Shown: piece after piece, positions 9,052 to 18,560 of the stretch
Layout of the letters: every line of letters starts with the position of its first letter
Position numbering within the stretch: the stretch's first letter is position 1
Assembly: GCA_022566895.1 (NCBI GenBank)
Contig: JADFIA010000014.1
Span: 1 to 48,512 of the forward strand
Direction: 5' to 3'
From: Pseudomonadota bacterium
Lineage (GTDB): Bacteria; Pseudomonadota; Alphaproteobacteria; Sphingomonadales; SMXR01
DNA length: 48,512 nt
Translations under genes and position numbers: made by a program
Notes under the pieces: generated by a model
Told to the model about the DNA's origin: nothing
The model's input: only the letters and a program-made list of their open reading frames with translations
The model's database searches: none

Positions 9052-9831
9052 ATGCCATATCCAACCTTTTTCAAGACGGTTCTTTGTGCCGCCTTTGTGA
9101 TCGTTCCGGGGGTCGCGGCGGCCGACTGCGAGGCTATGTTTGCCGAGACCGGCAAGCCAACCCACAGTACCGGGGGTGGAAACAATATCGAGCTGTGCCG
9201 GCTCGGATATTTCGTCTCCTTCGACCCCGAGACCAAGGTGCCGGACTGGGTGCAGGAGCGTATCGATACCGCGCAACTGACCGGCACCGCGAAACGTTCA
9301 CCGAAATTCAAGCCCGATCCCGGCCTGCCGAAGGGCGACGGGTCGACCCTCGCCGACTATAAAGGCAGTGGCTATGACCGCGGTCATCAGGCGCCGGCCG
9401 GCGATATGGTCTGGTCCCAGCAAGCCAAGGACCAAAGTTTCTATCTTTCGAACATGGCACCCCAGGTCGGCGTTGGTTTTAACCGGGGCGTCTGGGCGGC
9501 CCTCGAGACCCAGATCCGCGCCTGGGTCAAAGACGGACGCTCGCCGCTGGTCGTTGCCACCGGTCCGGTCTACGGCCATCAACAACACACGATCGGTACC
9601 GGAAAAGTCGTTGTGCCGGCGCAGTTTTACAAGGTCGTCTATGACCCGAAAAATAACCGGGCGATCGGCTTTTTGCTGTCCAACGCGGCGGTTGACGACC
9701 GGAACGACTACAAGAACCGGGTGGTCGCGATCGACGCTATCGAAACGTTGACCGGCCTCGATTTTCTGATCAAGCTGAGCGAGGCGGAGCAGGAAAAACT
9801 GGAAAGCACGGCGGCCGAACTGTGGGAATAG
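9052..9831 (+). CDS. Secreted DNA/RNA non-specific endonuclease
   Basis: Nuclease of the Serratia NucA/NUC1 type, cutting single- and double-stranded nucleic acids with a divalent metal. The 259-residue protein opens with a signal peptide (FKTVLCAAFVIVPGVAAADC) and has the diagnostic DRGHQAPAGDM, with catalytic His112. It is followed by YLSNMAPQ and NRGVWAALE, whose Asn is expected to hold the metal. The mature enzyme is probably periplasmic or exported, where it could scavenge phosphate and nucleosides. The start is ATG at 9052 behind AAAGGGAAA. It converges on the GST-like gene with seven bases between them. Confidence 0.93.
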   Translation: MPYPTFFKTVLCAAFVIVPGVAAADCEAMFAETGKPTHSTGGGNNIELCRLGYFVSFDPETKVPDWVQERIDTAQLTGTAKRSPKFKPDPGLPKGDGSTLADYKGSGYDRGHQAPAGDMVWSQQAKDQSFYLSNMAPQVGVGFNRGVWAALETQIRAWVKDGRSPLVVATGPVYGHQQHTIGTGKVVVPAQFYKVVYDPKNNRAIGFLLSNAAVDDRNDYKNRVVAIDAIETLTGLDFLIKLSEAEQEKLESTAAELWE

Positions 9832-9838
9832 GCTTGGC

Positions 9839-10870
9839 TCAGCCGGCGTAAACTTGATAACAGCCCGCGGGATCAAGTATTTCCCGCACCAACCCCCGAT
9901 CGCGATCGTCGAGAGAGCTGAGCTCATGCGCAATCTCGGCCCGGCAGCTCTCGGTATATTTGCGGCTGCGGACCCTTTCTTCGCCGGCCCCGAAGTCGAA
10001 GGATAGTTCCCGCTGACCGGCCCCCAATGCCCGCCGGTTGGCTTCAAGAAAGGGCACAAATCCAAGGCCGATCTCGGCCAGCAGCGGCAACAGGCTCGGG
10101 GCAATTTCGGCCTTGTCCTGCCATTTATCGGTTAGATTTTCAGCCCGGATCACCTTCATCCGATCGCGAAAATCGAATAGATTGGGTGCCTGCTCATCGA
10201 TCAGGGCGCGGGGGCTCGGGTCGCGCAGAAAATGTGCCTGGAGCCCGCCGTAGAGCGAAAAATCCGCCAGCGAAGGCAGGTTGCCGAGCAAAAAAGCGCG
10301 GCTGTCAAAATGCCGGCTCAGAATTTCCATGACCCGCATGAATTCATTTTCGACCGCCCGCTTATCGACCGCGCCGATCTTATGGCAGGTCTCCGCACCC
10401 CATTGTTTAAGGGTTGTAAAGAGGGTGTCGAACATCGCTCGCTGCCCGTCGTCAGGCGCCGGGATCACATCGAGGTCCAGAAGATCGCAAACCAGGGCAG
10501 CGCCGGAGCTTTCTGCGTCCGCTTCGCATCGCCAGCGGAAATACACGGCCGGCCGGGTCATCCACTCGTCAAAGAAATCTTCAATCACCCGGGCCACCAG
10601 ACGCTGGACCGGGTTGGGTGGCCACAGGCCGGGTCCCGAGGCGCGGCGGTCCATCTCCACACCGAGAGGGGTTGAATCCCAGAGGTACTCATCGCCGGGC
10701 GTCACCACCACCGGCATCAAATGAGTGCCGGCCCGTCGTTCGATTTCCTGGCGTACGAAAATCGTCTTTTTTCGGTAATCGACCGGCAGGCCCAGATAGG
10801 TCATGAAGCCCAGAACCTTTTGCGTAAAATAGGAGGCATCAACCCCGTAGACGATATAGCTCTTGTTCAA
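9839..10870 (-). CDS. Glutathione S-transferase-like protein with long C-terminal extension
   Basis: The 343-residue protein has an N-terminal thioredoxin-like fold (YGVDASYFTQKVLGFMTYLG) and MPVVVTPG where GSTs carry the cis-proline before the thiol-site loop. WDSTPLGVEMD comes next, and then an all-helical C-terminal domain containing LLGNLPSLADFSLYGGLQAH near residue 193. It is longer than a typical GST (200-230), with about 100 extra residues after the helical domain. The motif AxYFTQK in place of a CPxC-type active site suggests a Ser/Tyr-type or non-catalytic member. The start is TTG at 10870, supported by GGAGGGTGAGGA just upstream. It lies 27 bases after a tiny membrane-protein gene on the same strand. 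Confidence 0.8.
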   Translation of the reverse strand: MNKSYIVYGVDASYFTQKVLGFMTYLGLPVDYRKKTIFVRQEIERRAGTHLMPVVVTPGDEYLWDSTPLGVEMDRRASGPGLWPPNPVQRLVARVIEDFFDEWMTRPAVYFRWRCEADAESSGAALVCDLLDLDVIPAPDDGQRAMFDTLFTTLKQWGAETCHKIGAVDKRAVENEFMRVMEILSRHFDSRAFLLGNLPSLADFSLYGGLQAHFLRDPSPRALIDEQAPNLFDFRDRMKVIRAENLTDKWQDKAEIAPSLLPLLAEIGLGFVPFLEANRRALGAGQRELSFDFGAGEERVRSRKYTESCRAEIAHELSSLDDRDRGLVREILDPAGCYQVYAG

Positions 10871-10897
10871 TCCTCACCCTCCACCAGGATGGTGCGG

Positions 10898-11065
10898 CTA
10901 GACAAACAGCCAGACACCCATGAACAAAACCAACGCCAGAGCCAAAAAAACAAAGACCCAAAGATAGAGGTTCAGGAATCGATCGTTAGCGCCCGAACCC
11001 CGACGCAGCAGGCGTCGTCGCCGCATACGCTTTAAAATCGCCTCTTTGTCATAACGAGATCTCAC
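10898..11065 (-). CDS. Small single-pass membrane protein
   Basis: A 55-residue frame beginning with GTG at 11065, preceded by GGAAGG eight bases upstream. It has a very basic N-terminal half (KRMRRRRLLRR) and one strong transmembrane helix at the end (LYLWVFVFLALALVLFMGVW). This layout, positive inside and a C-terminal helix, fits a small inner-membrane protein. The frame is open further upstream but that part is low-complexity and unconvincing. The stop is 27 bases ahead of the GST-like gene, so they probably share a message. No family is recognised. Confidence 0.5.
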   Translation of the reverse strand: MRSRYDKEAILKRMRRRRLLRRGSGANDRFLNLYLWVFVFLALALVLFMGVWLFV

Positions 11066-11238
11066 ACTCACTGCCTTCCAGCGCTCGGCAAAAGCGCCGC
11101 CGGCGTTGATACAGGCTAAGGAGTGCGGCCCAGAATCGCAATCCCAAACCCGGGCCGACCCGGCCCCTGCGGCGCGCCTTGCGCTGGTTCGGGCTTGTGT
11201 TAGAGTTTTTGCCCATGTTGGGGCAATCAAGCCGAATT

Positions 11239-12252
11239 ATGAGTTTATACCGCTGCGGGCGCACCGCGATCGCCATTGTGGTGGCGCTAATTGTGGGATC
11301 TTGCGAGCCCCAGGAGGGGCGTGAGTGGGATATGTCGCTGCCCTGGTCGGTGCAGGAATTTCACACTCAGAACGCCATCCGGTTTGCGCAAACCGTATTC
11401 GAGGAAACGGGCGGGGCGCTCAAGATCAACGTTCACCCAGGGGCGGTGCTGGGCCTGAAGGGGCCTGAGAGCATGCGGGCCCTTGAAGAGGGTCTTGTGC
11501 AGATGGCCGAGATGCCAGCCTTCCAGCAGGTCGGTGAGGAGCCGCTTTTGGGCCTCGAGTCCCTGCCCTTCCTGGTCGAGGATCAGGAGGAACTAAAGGC
11601 CCTCTATGTTTTTTTGCGGCCAAAGATCAATCGCATTTTCGAAGAACACGGCCTCAAAATCATCTACATCGTGCCCTGGCCCAACCAGAATATTTATACC
11701 AAAATCCCGGTCCACAGCCTGGCCGATCTCAAGGGCATCAAGATTCGCACTTATGACAAGAACACTTCCGAACTGATGGACCGCCTGGGACTGGTGCCGG
11801 TGCAGATGCCCAGCCAAGACGTTGTACCGGCTCTGGCCTCGGGCGTTGTCGATGCGGTGATGACTTCGACCACCACCGGCGCGGCGCAAAAATACTGGGA
11901 GTTTCTCGATTATATCTACCGCACCAATCATCTTTGGATTTCGAACATCATGGCGGTAAATCTCGCCAGCTGGAACCGGCTCGAGCCCGAGGTCAGAGAG
12001 AAAATCGAGGCTATTGCGGCCCGCCTGGAGCCCCAGTTCTGGGCTGTCAGCCGCAATGACGATGCCCAAAAGCTTGCGGTCCTGGAGGCCGGCGGCATCA
12101 CGACCGTGGTGCCTGATCCGGCACTCATCAAGCAGATGCGGCAAGCCGCCCGGCCCATGTGGCAGGCCTTTGCGAACCACGTCGGGCCAGAGGCCGAGGA
12201 GGTTTTACGGGCCTTTCTGGCCTGGAAGCAGGCGCGAGGAGGTGGACCGTGA
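11239..12252 (+). CDS. dctP: TRAP transporter solute-binding protein, lipoprotein type (DctP family)
   Basis: Extracytoplasmic receptor of a tripartite ATP-independent periplasmic transporter, delivering an organic acid or similar solute to the QM membrane pair. From ATG 11239 it has 337 residues. A signal peptide ends at a possible lipobox (ALIVGSC), followed by WSVQEFHTQNAIRFAQ. The DctP core DLKGIKIRTYDKNTSELMD lies near residue 168, then ASGVVDAVMTSTTTG. An ATG at 11215 in the same frame is an equally weak start. The stop overlaps the GTG of dctQ (GTGA). The ligand cannot be predicted; the conserved Arg in IRTYD is expected to bind a carboxylate. Confidence 0.93.
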   Translation: MSLYRCGRTAIAIVVALIVGSCEPQEGREWDMSLPWSVQEFHTQNAIRFAQTVFEETGGALKINVHPGAVLGLKGPESMRALEEGLVQMAEMPAFQQVGEEPLLGLESLPFLVEDQEELKALYVFLRPKINRIFEEHGLKIIYIVPWPNQNIYTKIPVHSLADLKGIKIRTYDKNTSELMDRLGLVPVQMPSQDVVPALASGVVDAVMTSTTTGAAQKYWEFLDYIYRTNHLWISNIMAVNLASWNRLEPEVREKIEAIAARLEPQFWAVSRNDDAQKLAVLEAGGITTVVPDPALIKQMRQAARPMWQAFANHVGPEAEEVLRAFLAWKQARGGGP

Positions 12253-12764
12253 AGCCGATTTTACGTTTCATCGCTCTGATGGAGCGGCTGGGCCTTTGGC
12301 TGGCGATCCTATCACTTGTTGGTCTGGTGGTCCTCGGTCTTACCGAGATGGTCCTGCGGACATTCTTCGAGACCGGGCTTTCGATCTCGCTCGAATATTC
12401 CGGATACTTTGTGGCCATCGCCTTCCTCGGCGGCAGCGGCTGGACGCTTTCGCAGGGCGGCCACATCCGGGTACAAATCCTTGACGGCTGGCTGAGCGAT
12501 AAATGGCGCCGTGTGGTCGGACTCATAACCGGGGCAATCGCTCTGGTCACCGCAACTGTTCTCATCGTCGGGCTGATAACCTGGACCATAGGGAGCTTCG
12601 ATCGTGGGACGGCTTCCTTTTATCCGAGCGCCACGCCCCTTTGGTGGCCCCAAGCCTTTCTTTCGCTCGCCGCCCTGATTCTCGGTCTGTCGCTATTGGG
12701 CCAATTGTTGCGCATATGGCAGGGCGATAAACATGCGGCGTCCGGCCCGGAGAAGACCCGATGA
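12249..12764 (+). CDS. dctQ: TRAP transporter small permease subunit (DctQ family)
   Basis: Four-helix membrane subunit that pairs with DctM. The 171-residue protein has hydrophobic segments near residues 14-35, 48-65, 90-113 and 130-152, with the family's SLEYSGYFVAIAFLGGSGW and GGHIRVQIL after the second helix. The GTG start at 12249 overlaps the dctP stop and has GAGGAGGTGG just upstream; the stop overlaps the dctM ATG. These overlaps show translational coupling across the three genes. Confidence 0.93.
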   Translation: MKPILRFIALMERLGLWLAILSLVGLVVLGLTEMVLRTFFETGLSISLEYSGYFVAIAFLGGSGWTLSQGGHIRVQILDGWLSDKWRRVVGLITGAIALVTATVLIVGLITWTIGSFDRGTASFYPSATPLWWPQAFLSLAALILGLSLLGQLLRIWQGDKHAASGPEKTR

Positions 12765-14041
12765 TCGGCTTTTCGACTCTGCTTGTGTGGCTGTTGATGC
12801 TGCTTGGGGCGGGTGTGTGGATCGGCCTGGCGCTGATGGCCACCGGCATGATTTCCTTGGCCTTGGCGCGGGATCTGCCGATCGCCAAGCTTGCCGCTTT
12901 CGATTTGTGGAACAGCCTGAATGCGCCGGAGCTGGTGGCGCTTCCGATGTTCATCCTGATGGGAGAAATTCTTTTCCACACCAAACTGGCGCGCAACCTG
13001 TTCGATGGATTGACGCCCTGGTTGGACCGCATTCCCGGGCGTCTCCTGCATGTCAATATTCTCGGCTGCACGCTTTTTGCCGCGGTCTCCGGTTCGTCGG
13101 CCGCAACCACCGCCACCATCGGCCGCATGACACTCGGTGAACTCAAAGAGCGCGGTTACGATCAGGATCTTGCCATGGGGTCATTGTGCGGCGCCGGAAC
13201 CCTTGGTTTCCTGATCCCGCCAAGTATCATTTTGATCCTTTACGGCGTGCTTTCGGAAACCTCGATCCTGGATTTATTTCTGGCTGGAATCGTCCCGGGC
13301 CTGCTGCTAGCCACAGCTTACGTGGTCTATGTGGCGCTGCGCGTACGCGCCAACCCGGCGCTTGCTCCTTCAAGCGTCGAGGCCGCCAGCAGTTGGCGGC
13401 TGCGCCTCGAGGGACTGCGGCTTTTTGCACCGATTTTCCTTTTGATCGGCGCGGTCCTGGGAAGCATGTATCTGGGTTTGGCGGGACCCTCTGAAGCTGC
13501 CGTAATCGGCGTTTTGGGAGCGCTTGTGATCGGCACGCTCCAAAGACAGCTCAACCGGGAAAACCTCAAGGCAGCGCTCAGATCGGCGGTTCGCACCATA
13601 TCGATGGTCGGGCTCATCGTTGCCGGCGCCCTGTTTTTGACCAAGGCCATGGCCTATCTGGGCCTGCCTTCCGCGGTTGCCGGATTCACGGCGGGATTAG
13701 ACCTCAGCCCGATGATGCTGATCCTCCTCTTATTATTCTTTTACGTCCTTTTGGGCACCTTCCTGGACGGGTTATCGGTCGTTGTCATGACCCTGCCGGT
13801 GACTTTTCCCTTGGTCCTGGGGGCCGGTTTTGACGCCGTGTGGTTCGGAATTTTCCTGGTGATTGCAGTCGAAATGGCGCAAATCACACCGCCTGTCGGA
13901 TTCAATCTGTTCGTGGTGCAAAATCTGACCGGTGAGCCGATCGCCCGGATCGCCAGGAGCGCCCTGCCTTTTTTTCTGATTCTGGCAGCTTTTGTTGTCC
14001 TGATGGTGCTCTGGCCCGGCGTTGTTCATCTATTGAGTTAG
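12761..14041 (+). CDS. dctM: TRAP transporter large permease subunit (DctM family)
   Basis: The 426-residue, about twelve-helix subunit that moves solute using a sodium gradient. Family features include ELVALPMFILMGEIL near residue 50, AAVSGSSAATTATIG near residue 106 and GAGTLGFLIPPSIILILYG near residue 145. The second half carries LGTFLDGLSVVVMTLPV and EMAQITPPVGFNLFVV. The ATG at 12761 overlaps the dctQ stop (ATGA). Threonine ammonia-lyase follows after 94 bases on the same strand and may be functionally linked, but no direct evidence ties the TRAP ligand to threonine. Confidence 0.95.
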   Translation: MIGFSTLLVWLLMLLGAGVWIGLALMATGMISLALARDLPIAKLAAFDLWNSLNAPELVALPMFILMGEILFHTKLARNLFDGLTPWLDRIPGRLLHVNILGCTLFAAVSGSSAATTATIGRMTLGELKERGYDQDLAMGSLCGAGTLGFLIPPSIILILYGVLSETSILDLFLAGIVPGLLLATAYVVYVALRVRANPALAPSSVEAASSWRLRLEGLRLFAPIFLLIGAVLGSMYLGLAGPSEAAVIGVLGALVIGTLQRQLNRENLKAALRSAVRTISMVGLIVAGALFLTKAMAYLGLPSAVAGFTAGLDLSPMMLILLLLFFYVLLGTFLDGLSVVVMTLPVTFPLVLGAGFDAVWFGIFLVIAVEMAQITPPVGFNLFVVQNLTGEPIARIARSALPFFLILAAFVVLMVLWPGVVHLLS

Positions 14042-14135
14042 CAAGGTATGGCGACCGGCCCTTGCTGACCATGGACAGAAGGAATTGATTTGTGGCACAT
14101 CTTGTGCCGCAAGACCTTCAACGAGGCGTCAAGAT

Positions 14136-15410
14136 ATGAAGACGGCCAAGAAATCTGACCCGGAGGCCGCGGATCTGCCGATCTGCTACCAGGACGTATT
14201 GGATGCGGCGGCACGCATCGAAGACGGCGTCAAGCGCACGCCGGCTGAATATTCGAAAGTGCTTTCGGATGCCACAGGCGCGGACATCTATCTCAAGTTT
14301 GAGATCTTTCAGCATACCGCGTCGTTCAAGGAGCGCGGCGGTCTCAATCGGCTTTTGAAGCTGACCGACGAGGAACGGGCCCGTGGTGTGATTGCGTCAT
14401 CAGCCGGCAATCACGCCCAAAGCGTCGCCTATCACGCCGGTCGGCTCGGCGTACCGGCGACCATCGTGATGCCCAAAGGCACGCCCTTTACAAAGGTCAA
14501 GCGCACCGAAGATTTGGGTGCCGAGGTGGTGCTGGCCGGCAGCAATTTTGCCGAGGCCGCCGAACGGGCCCATGAGATTGAGCGCCAGCGCAATCTGACG
14601 ATCATTCACACCTTTGACGATCCCGATATCATGGCCGGTCACGGCACCGTGGCGATCGAGTTTCTCGAGCGCTTTGTGGACCTTGAAGTGCTGGTCGTGC
14701 CGGTTGGCGGCGGCGGCCTGATATCGGGTATCGCGGTGGCCGCCAAGACGATCAAGCCTGAGATCAAGATTTATGGCGTGCAGTCGGAGATTTACCCGTC
14801 GATGAAGGCGGCTCTGGAAGGCAAAACGGTTGGGCATCCCAAGGTCGAGACGATTGCCGAAGGCATTGCCATTAAAAAGCCGGGCCTACTGACGCAAAAA
14901 GTGGTGGCGGCACTGGTGGACGATATTCTGATCGTCAAAGAGCTGAGCATCGAAATGGCCATCAACATGTTTATCGAAATGGAAAAGGTGGTTGTCGAAG
15001 GGGCCGCGGCGGCCAGCCTGGCCGCGGTTTATGAGAACCCCGAGCTATTCCGGGGCAGGAAGACCGGCCTGGTGCTTACAGGGGCAAATATTGATGCCAA
15101 AATTCTAGCTTCGTCCCTGATGCGGGGCCTGGCCAGGGACGGCCGAATTTCGCGCCTAAAGGTCACCACACCGGATATGCCGGGCGGCCTGGCCAAGGTC
15201 GCAATGATTATCGCCGAGGCCGGCGGCAACGTTGTCGAGGTGTATCATCATCGACAATTTGCCGATATTTCACTCAAATACACAGAGATCGAAGTGGTGG
15301 TCGAAACCAAGGATGCTCACCACATGCGGCAGCTTGTGGCGGCGCTTGAAGAGGCGGGATTTGAGGTTGAGCTCCAGGGCGTGCATCGCTCGCCACATGC
15401 CCCCGATTAG
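14136..15410 (+). CDS. Threonine ammonia-lyase with C-terminal ACT domain
   Basis: PLP enzyme that deaminates threonine (and serine) to 2-oxobutyrate or pyruvate. The 424-residue protein from ATG 14136 has the PLP lysine (Lys65) in TASFKERGG, the substrate loop SSAGNHAQ near residue 89, and the phosphate-binding VGGGGLISGI near residue 190. A single ACT-like regulatory domain follows from about residue 330 (TTPDMPGGLAKVAMIIAEAG). One ACT domain and this length fit the catabolic TdcB-like/short IlvA group better than the two-ACT IlvA of E. coli. The in-frame extension upstream of 14136 looks non-coding. It is convergent with the RND pump, 15 bases apart. Confidence 0.92.
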   Translation: MKTAKKSDPEAADLPICYQDVLDAAARIEDGVKRTPAEYSKVLSDATGADIYLKFEIFQHTASFKERGGLNRLLKLTDEERARGVIASSAGNHAQSVAYHAGRLGVPATIVMPKGTPFTKVKRTEDLGAEVVLAGSNFAEAAERAHEIERQRNLTIIHTFDDPDIMAGHGTVAIEFLERFVDLEVLVVPVGGGGLISGIAVAAKTIKPEIKIYGVQSEIYPSMKAALEGKTVGHPKVETIAEGIAIKKPGLLTQKVVAALVDDILIVKELSIEMAINMFIEMEKVVVEGAAAASLAAVYENPELFRGRKTGLVLTGANIDAKILASSLMRGLARDGRISRLKVTTPDMPGGLAKVAMIIAEAGGNVVEVYHHRQFADISLKYTEIEVVVETKDAHHMRQLVAALEEAGFEVELQGVHRSPHAPD

Positions 15411-15425
15411 GCGGCCGCATCGTCG

Positions 15426-18400
15426 TCACTCGGCCGGCGATTCGCCTTTGCGCTTGATCACGAACTCGGCTTCGTACCTGCTCAGACGCTGGGCGATATG
15501 CCCCGGTGAGGTCGTATATCCGGCCAGCATCTGGTAGAAGACCGGGATCACAAACAGGGTAAAGAAGGTCGCAAAAATTACCCCGGTGAAGATGATCATG
15601 CCGATCGATCCGCGGCTGGCCTGCCCGGCCCCCATGGCCAGAATTAGCGGCAGCGCACCCATGGCGGTCGACAGGCCGGTCATCAGGATCGGCCGCAGAC
15701 GGATCCGCGAGGCCTCGATCACCGCCTCCTCGACGTCATAGCCCAGGTCGCGCAGCTGATTGGCAAATTCGACAATCAGGATGCCGTTCTTGGCCGCCAA
15801 TCCGATCAATATGATCATCCCCACCTGGCTATAAATATTGAAACTATATCCGGCCAGATAGAGCCCAGCCAAACCACCGGCCACCGCCAGCGGCACCGTC
15901 AGCATGATGACAAAGGGGTGGATGAAGCTCTCAAACTGGGCGGCGAGGATCAAAAAAACCACAAGAAGCGCCATCAGGAAGGTAAAGAAGACGGCGTATC
16001 CGGCTTCTCTGAATTCGCGGGATTCCCCCTTGTAATCGAGCGAGACCGCATTCGCCAGCTCGGCACGGGCCACGCTTTCAACAAAATCCAGGGCGTCGCC
16101 CAATGTCGCGCCATCGGCAATATCCGCGGTTATGGTCAGGGCCCGCACTCGATTGTAGCGGTTTAAGGTGCCGGCATCGGCGACCTCGGTCATCTCCACA
16201 AGGCTGGCCAGCGGCACCAGATCGCCGCTGCGGCTCGAGCGCACGTAGATATTGTTGATGTCGTTGGCCGCCGCCCGGTCCTCAAGCGCCGCCTGCAAGA
16301 TAACGTCGTATTCCTCGCCGCGATCCAGGAATGTTGTGACCCTTCGTCCGCCGAGCATCGTTTCAAGCGTGCGGCCGATGGCTTCGACCGAGACCCCGAG
16401 GTCCGCCGCACGGTCACGGTCGATGGCGATCCTAAGCTGCGGCTTGGTCTCCTTGTAGTCCGCATCGACATTCACAAGAATAGGGTTGTCGCGCAGCCGA
16501 TCGAACATAATCTCACGGAACACAGCCAGTTCATCATAGGTATTGGCGCCAATCGCCAGCTGCACCGCCGGGCCACCGCCCCCGGGGTTGAGGCCGCTGA
16601 AGCGCCCGATATACACCGAGCTGCCGGTTATCGTTGACAATTCCTGGCGGGCCCAGGTGAGGACTTCATCGGTTGAGACTTCCCTGTTCTCCCAGCGCGG
16701 CAAAATAACGATGCCAAAGGCATTACTAAAATCCTGGCCGGTTCTGCCGAAGCCTGGAATCACAATAAGAAGGGTCTGCACCATTCCGTCCGCCACGCCC
16801 TTCAATAATTTCTCTTCGGCGATCTTCACGTCCGACTTGGTCTGCTCGAAGCTGGTCCCTTCCGGGCCCTGGAAGTTGATAAAGAAACCGCCCCGGTCTT
16901 CGGTCGGTGTGAACTCGCGCGGCAATCGCTCCAAGAGACCGAAGATCATCGCCAGGGCCCCGAACAAGGCCAGGAAGATTGCCGACTTGTTGCGGAAACA
17001 AATCGGCAGAGCGGCCACATAGACGGCCGACAATTTATCGAACAGGGTCTCCATTCGCTTGGTCAACCAAGACTTCTTGGCCTTGCGGCTCAAAAACTTG
17101 GAACACATCATCGGTGAAAGAGTCAGGGCCACGAAGCTCGAAATGACTACCGCACCCGCCAAAGTGAGTGCCAGTTCTCCGAATAGCCGCCCTACATTGC
17201 CTTCAAGAAAAACGATCGGTACGAAGACGCCCACGAGGACCAGGGTCGTGGCGATCACCGCAAAAGCGACTTGGCGGGCTCCCCGGTAGGCGGCAAGCAA
17301 GGCCGGCTCGCCCTTCTCGACCCGGCGATAAATATTCTCCAACACCACGATCGCGTCATCGACCACCAGGCCGATCGACAAGACCAGCGCCAACAATGTC
17401 AGCATATTGAGCGAATAGCCGGCTATATCGAGAATCATGAAGGTCGAGACCAGACAGACCGGAACCGTAACCGCAGGTACAAGAGCGGCCCGAATGCTGC
17501 CAAGGAACAGATATATTACAAGGACCACAAGCCCGACCGAGATGAACAGCGTCCGGTACACCTCCGTGATCGCTTCCGAGACAAAGATCGAGGAATCCCA
17601 TGTCGCTTCGAGAGACATCGAATCCGGCAGGGTCTGCTTGATCCGTTCGACCTCGGCATGAGCCTGTTCGGCGACCTTCAGGGTGTTTGCGGTCGATTGC
17701 TTGACAACGCCGATACCAATCCTCGGGACCCCGTTGCCGCGAAACTCACGGCGGATTTCCTCGGGTGCGATCTCTATTGTTGCCACTTCGCCAAGCCGGA
17801 TCAAATGGCCGTCCGCGCCTTCAGCTAATACGAGTTTCGCAAAGTCGTCGGTATTTTTGTACATGCGCTCCATGCGCACCGTAAAATCGCGCACGGTGGA
17901 CTCGAGATTGCCGGCCGGCAGCTCCACATTCTCGGCCCGGAGCGCCCGCTCAACGTCCTCGGTGGTCAATTGGCGAGCCGCGAGCTTCTGGCGATCCAGC
18001 CAGATTCGCATGGAGGCTTTTTGCGAACCGCCCACCCGAACGCGGGCTACGCCTTCGAGAACCGAGATGCGGTCGACGATGTTGCGCTCCGCGTAGTCGA
18101 CCAACTGCATACTGCTTAGGTAGTTGCTGGACAAAGAGAACCAAATGATTGGCCGTTCCCGGCTGTTGACCTTGAAAATCTCCGGCGGGTCGGCCTCTTC
18201 CGGCAGGAAACGGCCGATCCTGGAGATACGCTCACGCACATCGTTGGCCGCCGCATCGATGTCACGTTCGGTGATAAATTCGATCACCACCTGCGAGCTA
18301 CCGTCTTCGCTTGTGGAAGTTATCGACTTGATCCCTTCGATTCCGGATATGCGGTCTTCGACAATCTGCGTGATCCGGGTTTCGACTACGGCGGCGGAGG

Positions 18401-18560
18401 CGCCGGGGTAATTTGTGCTTACCGAGACGATTGGGAAATCAATGTCGGGAAACTCGCGCACAGCGAGATTGCCGAACGAGAGGATGCCGAAGGCCATCAG
18501 CATCAGGCTCATCACCAGCGCCAAGACCGGTCGTCTTACGGCAAGATCGGACAGGACCAT
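15426..18560 (-). CDS. RND-family efflux pump, inner-membrane transporter (AcrB/MexB-like)
   Basis: Proton-driven trimeric exporter of the HAE-1 type. The 1044-residue length and layout are standard: a first helix (RRPVLALVMSLMLMAFGILS), a large periplasmic loop, helices with the proton-relay pair in LSIGLVVDDAIVVLENIYRR, a second periplasmic loop, and a late GLAAKNGILIVEFANQLRD. The start ATG at 18560 overlaps the adaptor stop by one base, so they are translated together. No outer-membrane channel gene is next to it; the pump probably uses a TolC-like protein from elsewhere. Substrates cannot be inferred. Confidence 0.96.
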   Translation of the reverse strand: MVLSDLAVRRPVLALVMSLMLMAFGILSFGNLAVREFPDIDFPIVSVSTNYPGASAAVVETRITQIVEDRISGIEGIKSITSTSEDGSSQVVIEFITERDIDAAANDVRERISRIGRFLPEEADPPEIFKVNSRERPIIWFSLSSNYLSSMQLVDYAERNIVDRISVLEGVARVRVGGSQKASMRIWLDRQKLAARQLTTEDVERALRAENVELPAGNLESTVRDFTVRMERMYKNTDDFAKLVLAEGADGHLIRLGEVATIEIAPEEIRREFRGNGVPRIGIGVVKQSTANTLKVAEQAHAEVERIKQTLPDSMSLEATWDSSIFVSEAITEVYRTLFISVGLVVLVIYLFLGSIRAALVPAVTVPVCLVSTFMILDIAGYSLNMLTLLALVLSIGLVVDDAIVVLENIYRRVEKGEPALLAAYRGARQVAFAVIATTLVLVGVFVPIVFLEGNVGRLFGELALTLAGAVVISSFVALTLSPMMCSKFLSRKAKKSWLTKRMETLFDKLSAVYVAALPICFRNKSAIFLALFGALAMIFGLLERLPREFTPTEDRGGFFINFQGPEGTSFEQTKSDVKIAEEKLLKGVADGMVQTLLIVIPGFGRTGQDFSNAFGIVILPRWENREVSTDEVLTWARQELSTITGSSVYIGRFSGLNPGGGGPAVQLAIGANTYDELAVFREIMFDRLRDNPILVNVDADYKETKPQLRIAIDRDRAADLGVSVEAIGRTLETMLGGRRVTTFLDRGEEYDVILQAALEDRAAANDINNIYVRSSRSGDLVPLASLVEMTEVADAGTLNRYNRVRALTITADIADGATLGDALDFVESVARAELANAVSLDYKGESREFREAGYAVFFTFLMALLVVFLILAAQFESFIHPFVIMLTVPLAVAGGLAGLYLAGYSFNIYSQVGMIILIGLAAKNGILIVEFANQLRDLGYDVEEAVIEASRIRLRPILMTGLSTAMGALPLILAMGAGQASRGSIGMIIFTGVIFATFFTLFVIPVFYQMLAGYTTSPGHIAQRLSRYEAEFVIKRKGESPAE

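Noticed and set aside
9298-10104. A 268-residue minus-strand frame across the nuclease/GST junction
   Set aside because: Overlaps two well-supported genes in other frames and has no recognisable domain.
11179-11238. Earlier TTG start for dctP
   Set aside because: It adds residues ahead of a normal lipoprotein signal peptide and has no good ribosome-binding site.
14063-14079. A 17-base sequence, TGCTGACCATGGACAGA, also present on the minus strand at 47456-47440
   Set aside because: No longer similarity surrounds the two copies; a match of this length is only slightly unexpected in a window of this size.
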